DNA from: Geomonas silvestris | GTDB taxonomy: Bacteria > Desulfobacterota > Desulfuromonadia > Geobacterales > Geobacteraceae | Reading direction: 5' to 3' | Length of the DNA: 64,000 bases | Assembly (NCBI RefSeq): GCF_014193515.1 | Contig: NZ_BLXX01000008.1 | Location: 1-64,000 of the forward strand | In this document: piece after piece, positions 53,075 through 61,755 of the stretch | Layout: each line of letters opens with the position of its first letter | Position numbering within the stretch: the stretch's first letter is position 1 | Made by a program: the position numbers and the translations under genes | The notes under the pieces: model-generated | Told to the model about the DNA's origin: nothing | Database searches by the model: none | What the model saw: only the letters and a program-made list of their open reading frames with translations

Positions 53075-53959
53075 TTAGGCGATCTTGCCGTAGAGGCTTT
53101 CGCTGCTTTGGAAGGCGCGCTGCACGCGGGTCAGCAGGCCGATCTCCTTCACCGGCTTCAGCACGAAGTCGAAGAACCCCTTTTCCAGGGCCTCCTTCTC
53201 CTCATCCGGTGTGGCGGCAGCAGTCATGAGGATTACCGGCATGTAGCGGAATTCGGGGATGTTACGGATGGCGAACAGGAATTCGTACCCGCCGAGCTTC
53301 GGCATGACCTTGTCGGTGATGACCAGCTTCGGCTTCAGGGTGAAGATCTTGCTGAAGGCGTCCATGCCGTCGATGGCAGTCTCCACCGTGTACCCTTTGC
53401 GGGTCAGGGTCTTGGCCACCATCTCGCGCACCAGGAGGTCGTCCTCGACGAGCAGGATGGTCTTCAGGTTCGGCTCGCCCATCACCTGCCCCAGGTAGTG
53501 ACGGGCGATGGCGCGGTTTATCTCGGAGCGGGTGGCGACGTAGAGGATGATTTTCAGGTTGTTCTGGGCGGCGATGTCCTGGAGGACATCTTCGATGGTC
53601 GGGTCGGCTACGGCAACAGCGAGCCGGTCGCCGTCCATCTTGAGCGGGAAGATGGTGTGTTTGACCGCGGCCTCCAGGGGGATGAGGCGCAACAGATTGC
53701 CAGGATAGGAAAATTTGGCGAAGTCGGCGATCTTGCGGCAACGGTACTGGGTGGCAAGGGCCTCGGCCAGTTCGTCGGGGGTGATAAGGCCGATGACCTC
53801 GAGGAGCTCGCCCAACCGGATATGCTTCTGCCGGGCGTGCGCGATCAGGCGCTGCACCGAAACCTCGGTGAGCAGGCCGCGCTCCACGAAGATCTGCCCC
53901 AGAGGTTTGCGCGGCTGCCCCTGGTTTGCTACGGGAATAGTGGTAATTTCGGCGCTCAT
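53075..53959 (-). CDS. MshEN (c-di-GMP-binding-like) and receiver domain fusion
   Basis: A 294-residue protein whose start at 53959 follows AGGAG by 6 bases. Residues 18-72 contain two consecutive 24-residue MshEN-type motifs: PLGQIFVERGLLTEVSVQRL and, from Arg48, RLGELLEVIGLITPDELAEA ending at Gln71. This tandem arrangement is the c-di-GMP-binding element of type II secretion and type IV pilus ATPases. Residues 75-155 continue the GspE/PilB N-terminal fold, and residues 165-290 are a receiver domain (LVEDD, LVITDKVMPKLGG with Asp near 216, ILMTAAA, LKPV). There is no ATPase or DNA-binding output. It lies 218 bases upstream of the hybrid kinase, a candidate partner. Confidence 0.88.
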   Translation of the reverse strand: MSAEITTIPVANQGQPRKPLGQIFVERGLLTEVSVQRLIAHARQKHIRLGELLEVIGLITPDELAEALATQYRCRKIADFAKFSYPGNLLRLIPLEAAVKHTIFPLKMDGDRLAVAVADPTIEDVLQDIAAQNNLKIILYVATRSEINRAIARHYLGQVMGEPNLKTILLVEDDLLVREMVAKTLTRKGYTVETAIDGMDAFSKIFTLKPKLVITDKVMPKLGGYEFLFAIRNIPEFRYMPVILMTAAATPDEEKEALEKGFFDFVLKPVKEIGLLTRVQRAFQSSESLYGKIA

Positions 53960-54160
53960 GCCCTTCTCCTGCTGCATACTGGCCGCCGTGACTCGGCGCT
54001 GCCTACCTGACACATCGGCAGCAAACGGAAATAATGAACCGACAATTTCCTGACGCTGCGATTTTTTATAATGAGAGGGTTCGCTGCGTAAGTCAAGCAA
54101 ATTGGAAAGGGTGGTCGCCACACGCGCCGGGCTCAGGAAATAAGCGGAACCTCTCAGGTA

Positions 54161-54796
54161 TTACGGGCGGATGGGAGCATCAGGCAGTTCATTTTTGTCG
54201 TCGGCGCGGCGCGGAAAGTGGCGCGCCAGTTCGGCGCCGCAGGCGGCCACGACGCTGCACAGGCTTTCGGCCGCGCGCCCGGCCCGGATGCCGCGTGCCA
54301 GCTCGTCGGCGAGGGTCTGCCAGGAGCCGGGGGGGATCTTGCGGTCGATGCCGCGATCCCCGAGGATCCAGACCTTGTGTTCGAGGCGGGAGATAAAGAT
54401 GAGGATGCCGGTCTCTTCGCGGGTCCGGTAGAGGCCGTGTTCGTAGAAGGCCCGCACGGCCCGCTCGCGCACCGCCTCCTCCTGACGGCGCCCACCCACA
54501 AACGAGAGTTTCAGGTGCGGCACCAGGCGGAAAAGCCCCAGCACGGGGAAAAACAAGAGGCAGACGACCGGGATGTAGGTCCAGATGGTGACGTGGTGCG
54601 ACCAGATGCTGATAGCGATGGCGACAAAGCCGGAGAGCAGCAGCGCACCCAGAAGTTCCGCCTCGCGGTAGCGGTCGCTCTCCTCAACCACCATGGTGGC
54701 GATCTCGCCGGAGGATTGGGATTCAGCCCGGGCCACCGCCTGCTCGATCCGCTTTAGTTCGTCGTCGTTGAAAAAGGGAGTCTTTGCCGCTGCCAT
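54161..54796 (-). CDS. TPM-domain membrane protein
   Basis: The start at 54796 follows GGAGGAG and yields 211 residues. A cytoplasmic N terminus (FFNDDELKRIEQAVARAESQ) is the opening of the TPM (Repair_PSII/phosphatase-like) domain; this is followed by SGEIATMVVEESDRY. Two hydrophobic segments lie near 48-85. The domain resumes with FISRLEHKVWILGDRGIDRK near 145 and ends in a charged tail. TPM proteins are linked to membrane-protein quality control and often cluster with LemA, as here; the biochemical activity in bacteria is not settled. It is the last gene of the lemA-TPM-TPM operon. Confidence 0.85.
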   Translation of the reverse strand: MAAAKTPFFNDDELKRIEQAVARAESQSSGEIATMVVEESDRYREAELLGALLLSGFVAIAISIWSHHVTIWTYIPVVCLLFFPVLGLFRLVPHLKLSFVGGRRQEEAVRERAVRAFYEHGLYRTREETGILIFISRLEHKVWILGDRGIDRKIPPGSWQTLADELARGIRAGRAAESLCSVVAACGAELARHFPRRADDKNELPDAPIRP

Positions 54797-54804
54797 GGCT
54801 CCTC

Positions 54805-55677
54805 CTACCAGTCGCCGGAGGCGCCGCCGCCACCGAAACTGCCACCACCGCCGGAGAACCCTCCGCCGCCGAAGCCGCCACCCCCAAAAACGCCGCCGAA
54901 GCCTCCACCGAAACCACCGAAGAAGGGACCACCGAAACCGCCCCGCCCGCCGGTTCCAAAGAGGAAGGAGAGCAAGAGCCCGGCCAGGAAGCCGAGTGCG
55001 GCCAGGCCTGCGAGGGCAAAAAGCGGCAGCCCCGCAAAGGAGAGCGACGCGGCTATCGGCAGGCCGATGGCTCCTGCCAGCCCCCCCAGCAGCCGCGAGA
55101 TCCCCCCCAAAAAGACGCTGGCGACCAGGACGAAGACGAGCAGCGTGAAGATCGGGTTGGCGCCGCGCTTGCCGTGCCGCAGATCGCTCGGCTGCGCCTG
55201 GTATTCGCCGCGCACCGTCGCCATGATGGCGTGCGCCCCGGCCAGGGTCCCGCCGTCGAAGTCCCCCCGCTTGAAGGCGGGGGAGATCTCGTTGCGCACG
55301 ATGCGCCCCGAGACGAGGTCGGTGAGTTTCCCCTCCAGCCCACGCCCCACCTCGATGCGCACCTTGTGCTCCTTGGCCGCCACCAGCAGCAGGGCGCCGT
55401 TGTCCTTCCCTTTCTGGCCGATCTGCCACGCTTCCACGACCTTGATGGAGTACTCCTCGAGGTTTTCACCTTCCAGCGAGGGGATGGTGAGCACCGCGAT
55501 CTGGGTGGAGTCGCTGGCCTCGAAGGCGGTAAGCTCCTGTTCCAACTGGGCAGTCGCCCGCGGCGAGAGCAGGTGCGCGTAGTCGTTTACGTGCGCGCGC
55601 AGCTGCGGCACCTGTGCCGCCTGGACCGGCACCACGAAGAGCAGCAGGAGTATGGGGAGGAGCAGAAACTTCCTCAT
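54805..55677 (-). CDS. Exported TPM-domain protein with glycine-rich tail (YgcG type)
   Basis: A 290-residue protein with signal peptide MRKFLLLPILLLLFVVPVQA. The TPM domain occupies about 25-150 (VNDYAHLLSPRATAQLEQEL, STQIAVLTIPSLEGENLEEY, VRIEVGRGLEGKLTDLVSGR). Two or three membrane segments follow at about 175-240. The last 45 residues are almost only Gly, Phe and Ser (GGGFGGVFGGGGFGGGGFSG), a low-complexity tail common in this family. It starts 150 bases downstream of lemA, and the following TPM gene begins 9 bases after its stop. Confidence 0.88.
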   Translation of the reverse strand: MRKFLLLPILLLLFVVPVQAAQVPQLRAHVNDYAHLLSPRATAQLEQELTAFEASDSTQIAVLTIPSLEGENLEEYSIKVVEAWQIGQKGKDNGALLLVAAKEHKVRIEVGRGLEGKLTDLVSGRIVRNEISPAFKRGDFDGGTLAGAHAIMATVRGEYQAQPSDLRHGKRGANPIFTLLVFVLVASVFLGGISRLLGGLAGAIGLPIAASLSFAGLPLFALAGLAALGFLAGLLLSFLFGTGGRGGFGGPFFGGFGGGFGGVFGGGGFGGGGFSGGGGSFGGGGASGDW

Positions 55678-55686
55678 GGCGAATCC

Positions 55687-55828
55687 TTAACGGCTTTAAC
55701 GGATTTAACGGCCGTTCTACGTTCTAGGTTCTAGGTTAAAGACTAGAACCATACGGCCATACTGGAGTCGCTGCTTCAGAGGTGCTCAACTTAGAACGTA
55801 CAACGTAGAACATAGAACCTAGAACGGA
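55687..55828. repeat. Short-period repeats in inverted arrangement
   Basis: Between lemA and the TPM gene lie three TTAACGG units spaced 9-10 bases apart (55687-55713), then GTTCTA-C/G-G units of 6-7 bases (55713-55737). Their complement follows as TAGAAC-type units (55791-55828). The two GTTCTA blocks can pair over about 25 bases, giving a large hairpin in the transcript. Confidence 0.65.
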
Positions 55829-55830
55829 TT

Positions 55831-56427
55831 TTAGAACTTGATCTTCGGCGCCTGCTTGGCCCCTTCTTCCGCCTTGAACGGTTCCTTGCGCGACAGGTGC
55901 AAGAGCAGCGAGTTGGTGAGCGAGTTCGGGAAGGTCCGGATGCTCACGTTGAAATCCTGGACCGCCTGGTTGTAGCGCACCCGCGCCACGTTGATCCGGT
56001 TCTCGGTCCCCTCCAGCTGGTTTTGCAGATCCATGAAGTTCTGGTTCGCCTTCAGGTCAGGATAGCGCTCCACGACGACCATGAGCCGGGAAAGCGCGCC
56101 GGAGAGCTGGGATTGCGCCTGCTGGAACTGCTGCAGCGCCTGGGGGTTGTTGATGGCATCCTTGCCTGCCTGAATGGAACCCACCTTGGCGCGCGCCTCG
56201 GTCACCGCAGTGAGCGTTTCCTGCTCGTGCTTGGCATACCCCTTCACCACCTCGACCAGGTTCGGGATCAGGTCGGCACGGCGCTGGTAGGCGGCCTCGA
56301 CGTCCCCCCAGGAGGCGAGCACCGCCTCTTCCTTGGCCTGCATGGTGTTGTAGCCGCAGCCGGAGATGCCGACCGCCAGGAAAATACCGAGCAGAAGTCC
56401 TGCGAATTTTCTTGCCAGATTGAGCAT
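55831..56427 (-). CDS. lemA: LemA-family lipoprotein
   Basis: A 198-residue protein with N-terminal hydrophobic segment [19 protein letters not shown], whose Cys24 fits a lipobox. The rest is the LemA helical bundle: [60 protein letters not shown] and a final [15 protein letters not shown]. The D-L-I-P-N-L-V segment is diagnostic. LemA proteins lie in the membrane facing the periplasm, and the function is unknown. It is the first gene of an operon with two TPM-domain genes. Confidence 0.93.
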   Translation of the reverse strand: MLNLARKFAGLLLGIFLAVGISGCGYNTMQAKEEAVLASWGDVEAAYQRRADLIPNLVEVVKGYAKHEQETLTAVTEARAKVGSIQAGKDAINNPQALQQFQQAQSQLSGALSRLMVVVERYPDLKANQNFMDLQNQLEGTENRINVARVRYNQAVQDFNVSIRTFPNSLTNSLLLHLSRKEPFKAEEGAKQAPKIKF

Positions 56428-56516
56428 GGGTTTCCCTCCTGATAGTTCACGACTGAGCCAATGATAATCACGACATCGGCCAATGTCATCCCCTTAGTAC
56501 CATGAAATGTCTTTAT

Positions 56517-57689
56517 TCAGAAGAAATAGTTGGAGCGATCGGCAAGCGAGCGGTAGGCCAGCAGGAACAGGGCCGCGTTCCAGGACTGGCGCACCATCCC
56601 CTGGGGCGCTCCGGTCTGCCCCTGCAGCCACTCGTTGAACTCCCAGTGGTTCAGCCGGTTTGCCTCGGCCAAGCGCGCAAGTTCGCGCCAGGCCAGCTCT
56701 TCCCGCCCCAGGCGCCCGAGCAGCATGACCCAGAAGCCCCCCACGAAGGGCCAGATGCCGCCGTTGTGGTACTGCCAGGGGAGGTTCTGCCGGTGCCGCT
56801 GCATGTAGAGGCGCCACAGGGGGTGGCTGGGCTCGATCGGGTAGCCCACCACCCGCAGCGGGTGCGGCTCGTTTGCCTTGAGCGCCACCAGGGCGTCGAC
56901 CGCCCTACCCGCCTCGGACGGCTCGCTCACCCGCACCAGGTGGGCGAGGACGTTGCCGAAGACGTCGAGTTCCTCGCCCCAGCTGGAGAAGTTGACGAAG
57001 CTTAGGTAAAACGGGGTCGGCTTGCAGCGGTTGCGGATGTAGTGCATGAGCAGCCGCACCCGCCGCTGCTCGGGGACGGCGCTGCCGAAGGGGAAGAAGA
57101 GAAGTTTGAGGTAATCGCGGGTCTCTTGCCGGGTGGGGATCTCGTAGAGCCGTTTGACCCAGTACCACAGGGCGTTGGTGTACAGGACGAACCCGGAGCG
57201 CGGCATGATGTCGGCCCAGTCGCTCGCCTCGTTTTGCTGCAAGAGGTACCAGCGCTGGTGCTCCTGGCACTTCAGCCACTCGAGCGCCTTGAGGGCCTTG
57301 GGGGTGAGCTCGGGGCCGAGCCGGCTCGGGTACATCCGCTCCAGCACGTGCAGCGCGATGAGCCACCAGAGCGTCGCGTCGATGCAGCCGGTGTACCAGA
57401 AATCTGCCTCGTCGAGCTCAGGCTTCACGAACTTGGGGATCTGCCCGTTGCCAGCCTGGTGGCGCGCCAGGGTGCGCAGCCCCTCCCGGGCGCACTCGAC
57501 CAGGTCCTGTTCGCCCGAAGCCGCCATCCCGAGCGCGCAGATGGAGGCGTCGCGCCCGAAGATGCTGGTGTAGGCGCGGCCGGCAGCCTTCGGGTTGGGT
57601 GCCGAGGCCAGCACCCCCTTGGGCGTTGCGTTGCCGCGCAGCACCGCGAGCGACCTGCGGTAGCACTCCTCCAGTAGTTCCCTGCCCAT
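56517..57689 (-). CDS. Six-hairpin glycosidase (amylo-1,6-glucosidase / GH100-like)
   Basis: A 390-residue alpha-toroid hydrolase. SIFGRDASICALGMAASGEQ near residue 40, DATLWWLIALHVLERMY near 112, and QNEASDWADIMPRSGFVLYT near 160 fit the active-site helices of neutral invertases (GH100) and glycogen-debranching (GDE C-terminal) enzymes, the Asp in SDWAD being the likely acid. QYHNGGIWPFVGGFWVMLLG near 310 is the matching late motif. The protein is shorter than full debranching enzymes, so the substrate (sucrose, trehalose-like or glycogen branch) is uncertain. The ATG at 57689 is preferred; the ribosome site is AAAGGGTGG. It has no signal peptide, which points to the cytoplasm. Confidence 0.75.
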   Translation of the reverse strand: MGRELLEECYRRSLAVLRGNATPKGVLASAPNPKAAGRAYTSIFGRDASICALGMAASGEQDLVECAREGLRTLARHQAGNGQIPKFVKPELDEADFWYTGCIDATLWWLIALHVLERMYPSRLGPELTPKALKALEWLKCQEHQRWYLLQQNEASDWADIMPRSGFVLYTNALWYWVKRLYEIPTRQETRDYLKLLFFPFGSAVPEQRRVRLLMHYIRNRCKPTPFYLSFVNFSSWGEELDVFGNVLAHLVRVSEPSEAGRAVDALVALKANEPHPLRVVGYPIEPSHPLWRLYMQRHRQNLPWQYHNGGIWPFVGGFWVMLLGRLGREELAWRELARLAEANRLNHWEFNEWLQGQTGAPQGMVRQSWNAALFLLAYRSLADRSNYFF

Positions 57690-57763
57690 AACACCACCCT
57701 TTAAAGGTAGCCAAGCTTGAATCCACAAGGAGACATCCTATCACAGCACGGAAGAGTGGGCGA

Positions 57764-57805
57764 GCCCCCCTCCCTGTCCCTCTCCAGCAAAGGGAGAGGG
57801 GACCC
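57764..57805. repeat. REP-like repeat, copy 4
   Basis: A C-rich arm CCCCCCTCCCTGTCCCTCTC and a G-rich arm AAAGGGAGAGGGGAC can pair. Its arms are related to those of the other three copies. It lies between the glycosidase and the beta-lactamase-fold gene. Confidence 0.6.
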
Positions 57806-57841
57806 AGTTGGACGGCATCCCCGGGTGCGGGGAAGCACAAA

Positions 57842-57872
57842 GAAAAAGGCAGGTGCTCAACGAGCACCTGCC
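57842..57872 (-). terminator. Terminator of the beta-lactamase-fold gene
   Basis: GGCAGGTGCTC (57848-57858) and GAGCACCTGCC (57862-57872) form a perfect 11-bp stem with a 3-base loop. On the minus strand TTTTTCTTTG follows. It lies about 38 bases after the stop codon. Confidence 0.9.
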
Positions 57873-57909
57873 TTGGGATGGCATTGTATAACAACCGGAA
57901 CGAATCGTA

Positions 57910-59574
57910 TCAGGCGCGACGCCCGGATCTCTTCTTCTTGGCGGCGTTGGCCGTTTTCCCTGCGGCGCTGCGGGCGGCGGCCGTCTTGGCGGTGCGGGAG
58001 GCCCGGCTCACGGCAGCGCTGCGCACTCCGCGTCGCCCGCTGCGGGCCAGGATCCGGTCGCTCTTGCAGGCGCGCTTGCTGCGCCCGAAATACTTCCCGC
58101 GGCCGGAGGACGAAGCCATCTTCACCAGGCGCGGCGCCGACTGCATGGCGCGGGTCACCTCGTGCAAGACGTCGGTAGTAAGGCTCGCCAACTGGAGCGC
58201 GCCGCCACCGCCTGCCCTATAGGTGGCGGCGGCAACCGTAGAGACATCACGGCGCAGTTGGTTGAAGGCGTGCGTGTTGTGGTAGTCGATCCGGTTGGTC
58301 AGCAGGATCACGAACAGGTCCTGCTTGGGATCGATCCAGATTGAGGAGCCGCTGTAGCCGGTGTGACCGAAGGAACCCTGGGAAAAGAGGCTCCCGCGCG
58401 GCGCGGAATACGGCGAGCTGATGTCCCAACCCAGGCCGCGCAACACGGAACCGTTGTTGGCAAGGTACGGGGAGGTCATCTGCGCTACCACCTGCTCGGA
58501 GAGGACGCGGCGCTCGTCAAGCATCCCCCCGCCCAGCATCATCCTGGCAAAACGGGAGAGGTCGAGGGCGGTGCTGAACAGACCGGCGTGGCCGGCCACC
58601 CCGCCCAGGCGCCGAGCGTTCGGGTCCTGCACGTTGCCGGCGCCCCCGCCCGAGGTCGGCGCGATGCTGGCCGCGAGGGACTTCGGGGGGAGGAACATGG
58701 TGTTGGCCGCACTGAGCGGTCCGTAGATCTGCTCCTGGCAGAACTGGTTGAGCGGCTCGCCGGAAACGCGGTGCACCAGTTCGCCCAACAGGATGAAGTT
58801 GATGTCGGCGTAGTGGAACCGGCTGTTCGGGCGGGCGCGGAACTTCTGGGCCGCCGCCTTGTGCACGGCGCTCTCCATCGGCTGGTCCGGGCTCACCCCG
58901 AAGTCGTCGAGACCGGAGGTGTGGGTGAGCAGGCTCAGCACGGTGAGTTCCTCGTGCCCCGGGTTGGCGAACTCGGGGAACCAGCGCGAGATCGGATCGG
59001 AAAGGGCGACCTTCCCCTGGTCCAACAGTTTCATCACGGCCGGCGCGGTGGCGATCACCTTGGTGAGCGAGGCCAGGTCGAAGATGGTGCGGTCGTCGAT
59101 GGCGGGTGCGCCGGGGGCGCCGGAGATCTTGCCCCGTGCCACGCTGGAGAGCACGCCGCTGCGGTTACCGACCAGCGCCACCCCCCCGTCGATGAGCCGG
59201 TAGGAAATGGCGCGTTCCAAAAGCCGCTCGATGCTGAAGGGGAGGCTGCCGGTCGCGGAGGGCTCGCCCACCTTGCCGGAACCGGGGAGGCTGGAGTTGT
59301 CGAAATGGAGGGGATCCAAGGCGCGGCCTGCTGCGTCACCCTCGGCTTCGGCGTCTGCCCTGCTGCCGTCGATGGTGACCGTGACCGCCTCGTCACTGTG
59401 GTCGATGGTGATGGCACTGCCGGATTCGGTCCGCCCGTGGCTCAGGGTGTGAGCCGGCGAAGTGCGATCCAGGGCGGCGACCTGTGGCGCCCCCGTGGCA
59501 GTTCCCGAGGCGAGACAACAGGTGGCGACCAGCACCTGACACAACACGAGTATCGAACTAAAAGTAAGGCGCAC
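57910..59574 (-). CDS. Exported beta-lactamase-fold serine hydrolase with basic tail
   Basis: The reading frame from the GTG at 59574 gives 554 residues. That start is chosen because a signal sequence follows (RLTFSSILVLCQVLVATC); upstream codons look non-coding. The class C beta-lactamase/PBP4* domain spans about 140-490, with Ser169-x-x-Lys172 (SLTK), Tyr255-Ala-Asp (in place of the usual Y-x-N) and SFGHTGYSGSSIWIDP near 400 as the third motif. Between signal and domain is a low-complexity linker. The last 65 residues hold about 20 Arg/Lys among Ala, Ser and Gly. Family members are peptidases or esterases acting on peptidoglycan or small molecules; the substrate here is unknown. Confidence 0.82.
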   Translation of the reverse strand: MRLTFSSILVLCQVLVATCCLASGTATGAPQVAALDRTSPAHTLSHGRTESGSAITIDHSDEAVTVTIDGSRADAEAEGDAAGRALDPLHFDNSSLPGSGKVGEPSATGSLPFSIERLLERAISYRLIDGGVALVGNRSGVLSSVARGKISGAPGAPAIDDRTIFDLASLTKVIATAPAVMKLLDQGKVALSDPISRWFPEFANPGHEELTVLSLLTHTSGLDDFGVSPDQPMESAVHKAAAQKFRARPNSRFHYADINFILLGELVHRVSGEPLNQFCQEQIYGPLSAANTMFLPPKSLAASIAPTSGGGAGNVQDPNARRLGGVAGHAGLFSTALDLSRFARMMLGGGMLDERRVLSEQVVAQMTSPYLANNGSVLRGLGWDISSPYSAPRGSLFSQGSFGHTGYSGSSIWIDPKQDLFVILLTNRIDYHNTHAFNQLRRDVSTVAAATYRAGGGGALQLASLTTDVLHEVTRAMQSAPRLVKMASSSGRGKYFGRSKRACKSDRILARSGRRGVRSAAVSRASRTAKTAAARSAAGKTANAAKKKRSGRRA

Positions 59575-60173
59575 AGAGTACCTATGAGATCGGGCGAGCA
59601 AACAGTGGTCGGAACCCTCGAACGAGGGGAGAAAACAGCAAAAAGAATAACCGCTAACGGTACAGCCAGTAACGAGACACTGGGGTAAGTATCGGCACCA
59701 TACCGGAAAAATGAAGAAGTTTCTGTGACTAGCATCACCAATAACGGTGACCGTGGCGATTCGGAAGGTTGCGGGACCGTGATTTCCCAGAGCAGGCGCC
59801 CTGAGCAGGCGCTCAGCCAAACGTCCGTAGTGTAACGGAACTTCCCTTAAAAGTGCAAGAGAAGAAAACTCATGAAGCCGTGCCGGATGCCGGCGATCCC
59901 GCAGAAGGCAAGGGCTGGTACAGGCCGGACGGCGTAGTGGCCCTCAAGCTGGCGCGCAGCAAGTGCAGGTGCGCCAGGGAAAAAGATGAGATGCGCCGGG
60001 CCCCTGCTGCCTTTCCCAGGCGGGCCTGCCCGGGGAGCGGTCCCGGACGCTGCCGGCCGTTGACGTTAGTCAGTTTTAATATACCCTTATCCGGGATCGA
60101 AACCTGTTACAGCTCACCCGACCACCGGCCACCAACCCGCGGACCACGCGGTACCGCCCCCGGACTCGACAAC
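59575..60173. other. Divergent intergenic region between the hydrolase and the flippase
   Basis: About 600 bases. AGCAGGCGC occurs twice (59791-59799, 59804-59812), and CTGAGC/GCTCAG flanks the second copy (59801-59816), forming a small hairpin. A TTGACG lies at 60061 but without a well-spaced -10. An open frame continues upstream of the flippase start to 59853, but its composition and lack of a ribosome site argue that it is untranslated. Confidence 0.4.
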
Positions 60174-61643
60174 GTGAAAACTTCCGACAAGCATCTGGCA
60201 GTCAAGGGGATCGGGTACGCCACCGCGGCGAAGCTGATCACCTACCTGTTCTCCGCCGTCTCCAGCGTGGTTTTGGGGAGGTGCCTGCTCGCCCATGATT
60301 ACGGGATCGCGAGCTTCGCCTTCATGTTCGTCGCCTTCATGGAGAAGTTCGCCGATATCGGCATCGGCAGCGCCCTCATCCAGCGCGACCGGCTGGACGA
60401 GGAGATCATCGATACCGCCTTCACCCTCAAGTTCGTGATCGGCAGCCTCATCGCCGTGGTCACCATCTCGGCATCGAGCGCCGTCGAGTACCTGATGCCC
60501 AACGGAAACGCGTCGCGCGCCGTGCAGATGCTCGCCCTCTCCTTTCTCTTCAACAACATCTACTTCCTCCCCAATGCCCTGCTCAGCCGCGACATGGACT
60601 TCAAGAGGATCTCCCTGGCCGAGACCGGCGTCAATTTCGTCAACTCTGCCGTCTCCATCGTCATGGCGCTTTCAGGGTTCGGCTACTGGAGCATCATCGC
60701 GGCCTACCTCGCCTCGAGCTTCCTGGGGGCCCTGGTGCAGAGCCTCTTGAGGCCGGTACGGGTGAGCTTCCGGATGAATCGCGCCATTGCCCACGAACTG
60801 GTGAACTTCGGCGGCTACCTGTTCCTCACCGGGCTCTTCGCCTTCCTGATCGCAAACCTCGCCAATTTCATCATCGGCTCGGTCAAGGGCGCCGCACAAC
60901 TGGGCTACTTCACCATCGCCTTCACCTGGGGCTCCATGATCTGCCTCATCATGTACTCGATCGTCTTGCGGGTGACCTTCCCCTTGATGGCGAAGCTGCA
61001 AAGCGACCTCGAGGAGCTGAAGAACTCGTACCTGAAGACCGTCGAGTACTCGGGATACGCCATCGTGCTCGCCAACTGCGTCCTGTTCGTGGTCTCCCGG
61101 GAGTTCCTGGTCCTCGTGCTGGGGCACGGCAGCGGGAAGTGGCTGCCGGCCCTGACCGCCCTGCGCATCATCTGCGTCTACGGCGTCATCCGCGGACTCT
61201 TGGAGCCGGTCGGCCAGGTCATGGTCGCCCTGGGAGCCACCCGGGTGCTCTTCAAGGCGAACCTGATCGCCTGCCTGGTCGGCCTTGTCACCATCTACCC
61301 CGCGCTGGTCCACTTCGGCATCGAGGGGGTGGCCTGGTCGGTGACGCTTTCCTACCTCTCCCAGTACTTCACCTTCTACCGCTTCCTCAAACTCAACCTG
61401 AAGATCGTGCCGGCGGAACTCTGGAACGCGGTCAAACCATCCCTGCTGGCGGCCGTCCCGGTGCTCCTTGTGTTCGCCGCCTTCTCCGGGACGAGCGCCG
61501 AAAACCTCCCCTTGCTTCTCGGTAAGGCACTGCTGGCCGGCGCCATCTACCTGGTGACGCTTGGACTCGTCACCCGCTGGGAGCTCCTGCAGGTGGTCCG
61601 CGCCTACCTCGTCGAGCGGAAAAAGCTGGGCCAAGCGACCTGA
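60174..61643 (+). CDS. PST-type lipopolysaccharide/polysaccharide flippase
   Basis: A 489-residue polytopic membrane protein starting with GTG at 60174 (protein begins VKTSDKHLAVKGIGYATAAK). It has about 14 hydrophobic segments in the WzxC/PST order: GRCLLAHDYGIASFAFMFVA near residue 40, ALIQRDRLDEEIIDTAF near 73 and a central LVNFGGYLFLTGLFAFLIAN. Such proteins move lipid-linked glycans or teichoic-acid-like precursors across the inner membrane. There are no glycosyltransferases beside it, so its substrate pathway is encoded elsewhere. No good ribosome site was found before the GTG; an upstream ATG at 59991 is in frame but less likely. Confidence 0.83.
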   Translation: MKTSDKHLAVKGIGYATAAKLITYLFSAVSSVVLGRCLLAHDYGIASFAFMFVAFMEKFADIGIGSALIQRDRLDEEIIDTAFTLKFVIGSLIAVVTISASSAVEYLMPNGNASRAVQMLALSFLFNNIYFLPNALLSRDMDFKRISLAETGVNFVNSAVSIVMALSGFGYWSIIAAYLASSFLGALVQSLLRPVRVSFRMNRAIAHELVNFGGYLFLTGLFAFLIANLANFIIGSVKGAAQLGYFTIAFTWGSMICLIMYSIVLRVTFPLMAKLQSDLEELKNSYLKTVEYSGYAIVLANCVLFVVSREFLVLVLGHGSGKWLPALTALRIICVYGVIRGLLEPVGQVMVALGATRVLFKANLIACLVGLVTIYPALVHFGIEGVAWSVTLSYLSQYFTFYRFLKLNLKIVPAELWNAVKPSLLAAVPVLLVFAAFSGTSAENLPLLLGKALLAGAIYLVTLGLVTRWELLQVVRAYLVERKKLGQAT

Positions 61644-61689
61644 ACACCGTGACTCCCGGTTACGGCGCGTTTTACCAGCGCCGGCGCAC

Positions 61690-61719
61690 AAAAAAGGGCG
61701 GCCCATTTCGGGACCGCCC
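61690..61719 (-). terminator. Terminator between the flippase and the cytochrome gene
   Basis: GGGCGGCCC (61696-61704) pairs with GGGACCGCCC (61710-61719) with one bulge. Six A precede it on the plus strand, so a T run follows on the minus strand, suited to the cytochrome gene. Confidence 0.75.
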
Positions 61720-61755
61720 TTGGTGTTTCCGGTGTGCCGGTTCGGCGTTTACGCC

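Noticed and set aside
59853-60173. In-frame extension of the flippase by 107 codons
   Set aside because: The extension is Pro/Arg/Gly-rich, precedes the conserved flippase N terminus and has no ribosome site at its first codons. The GTG at 60174 gives the family-typical start.
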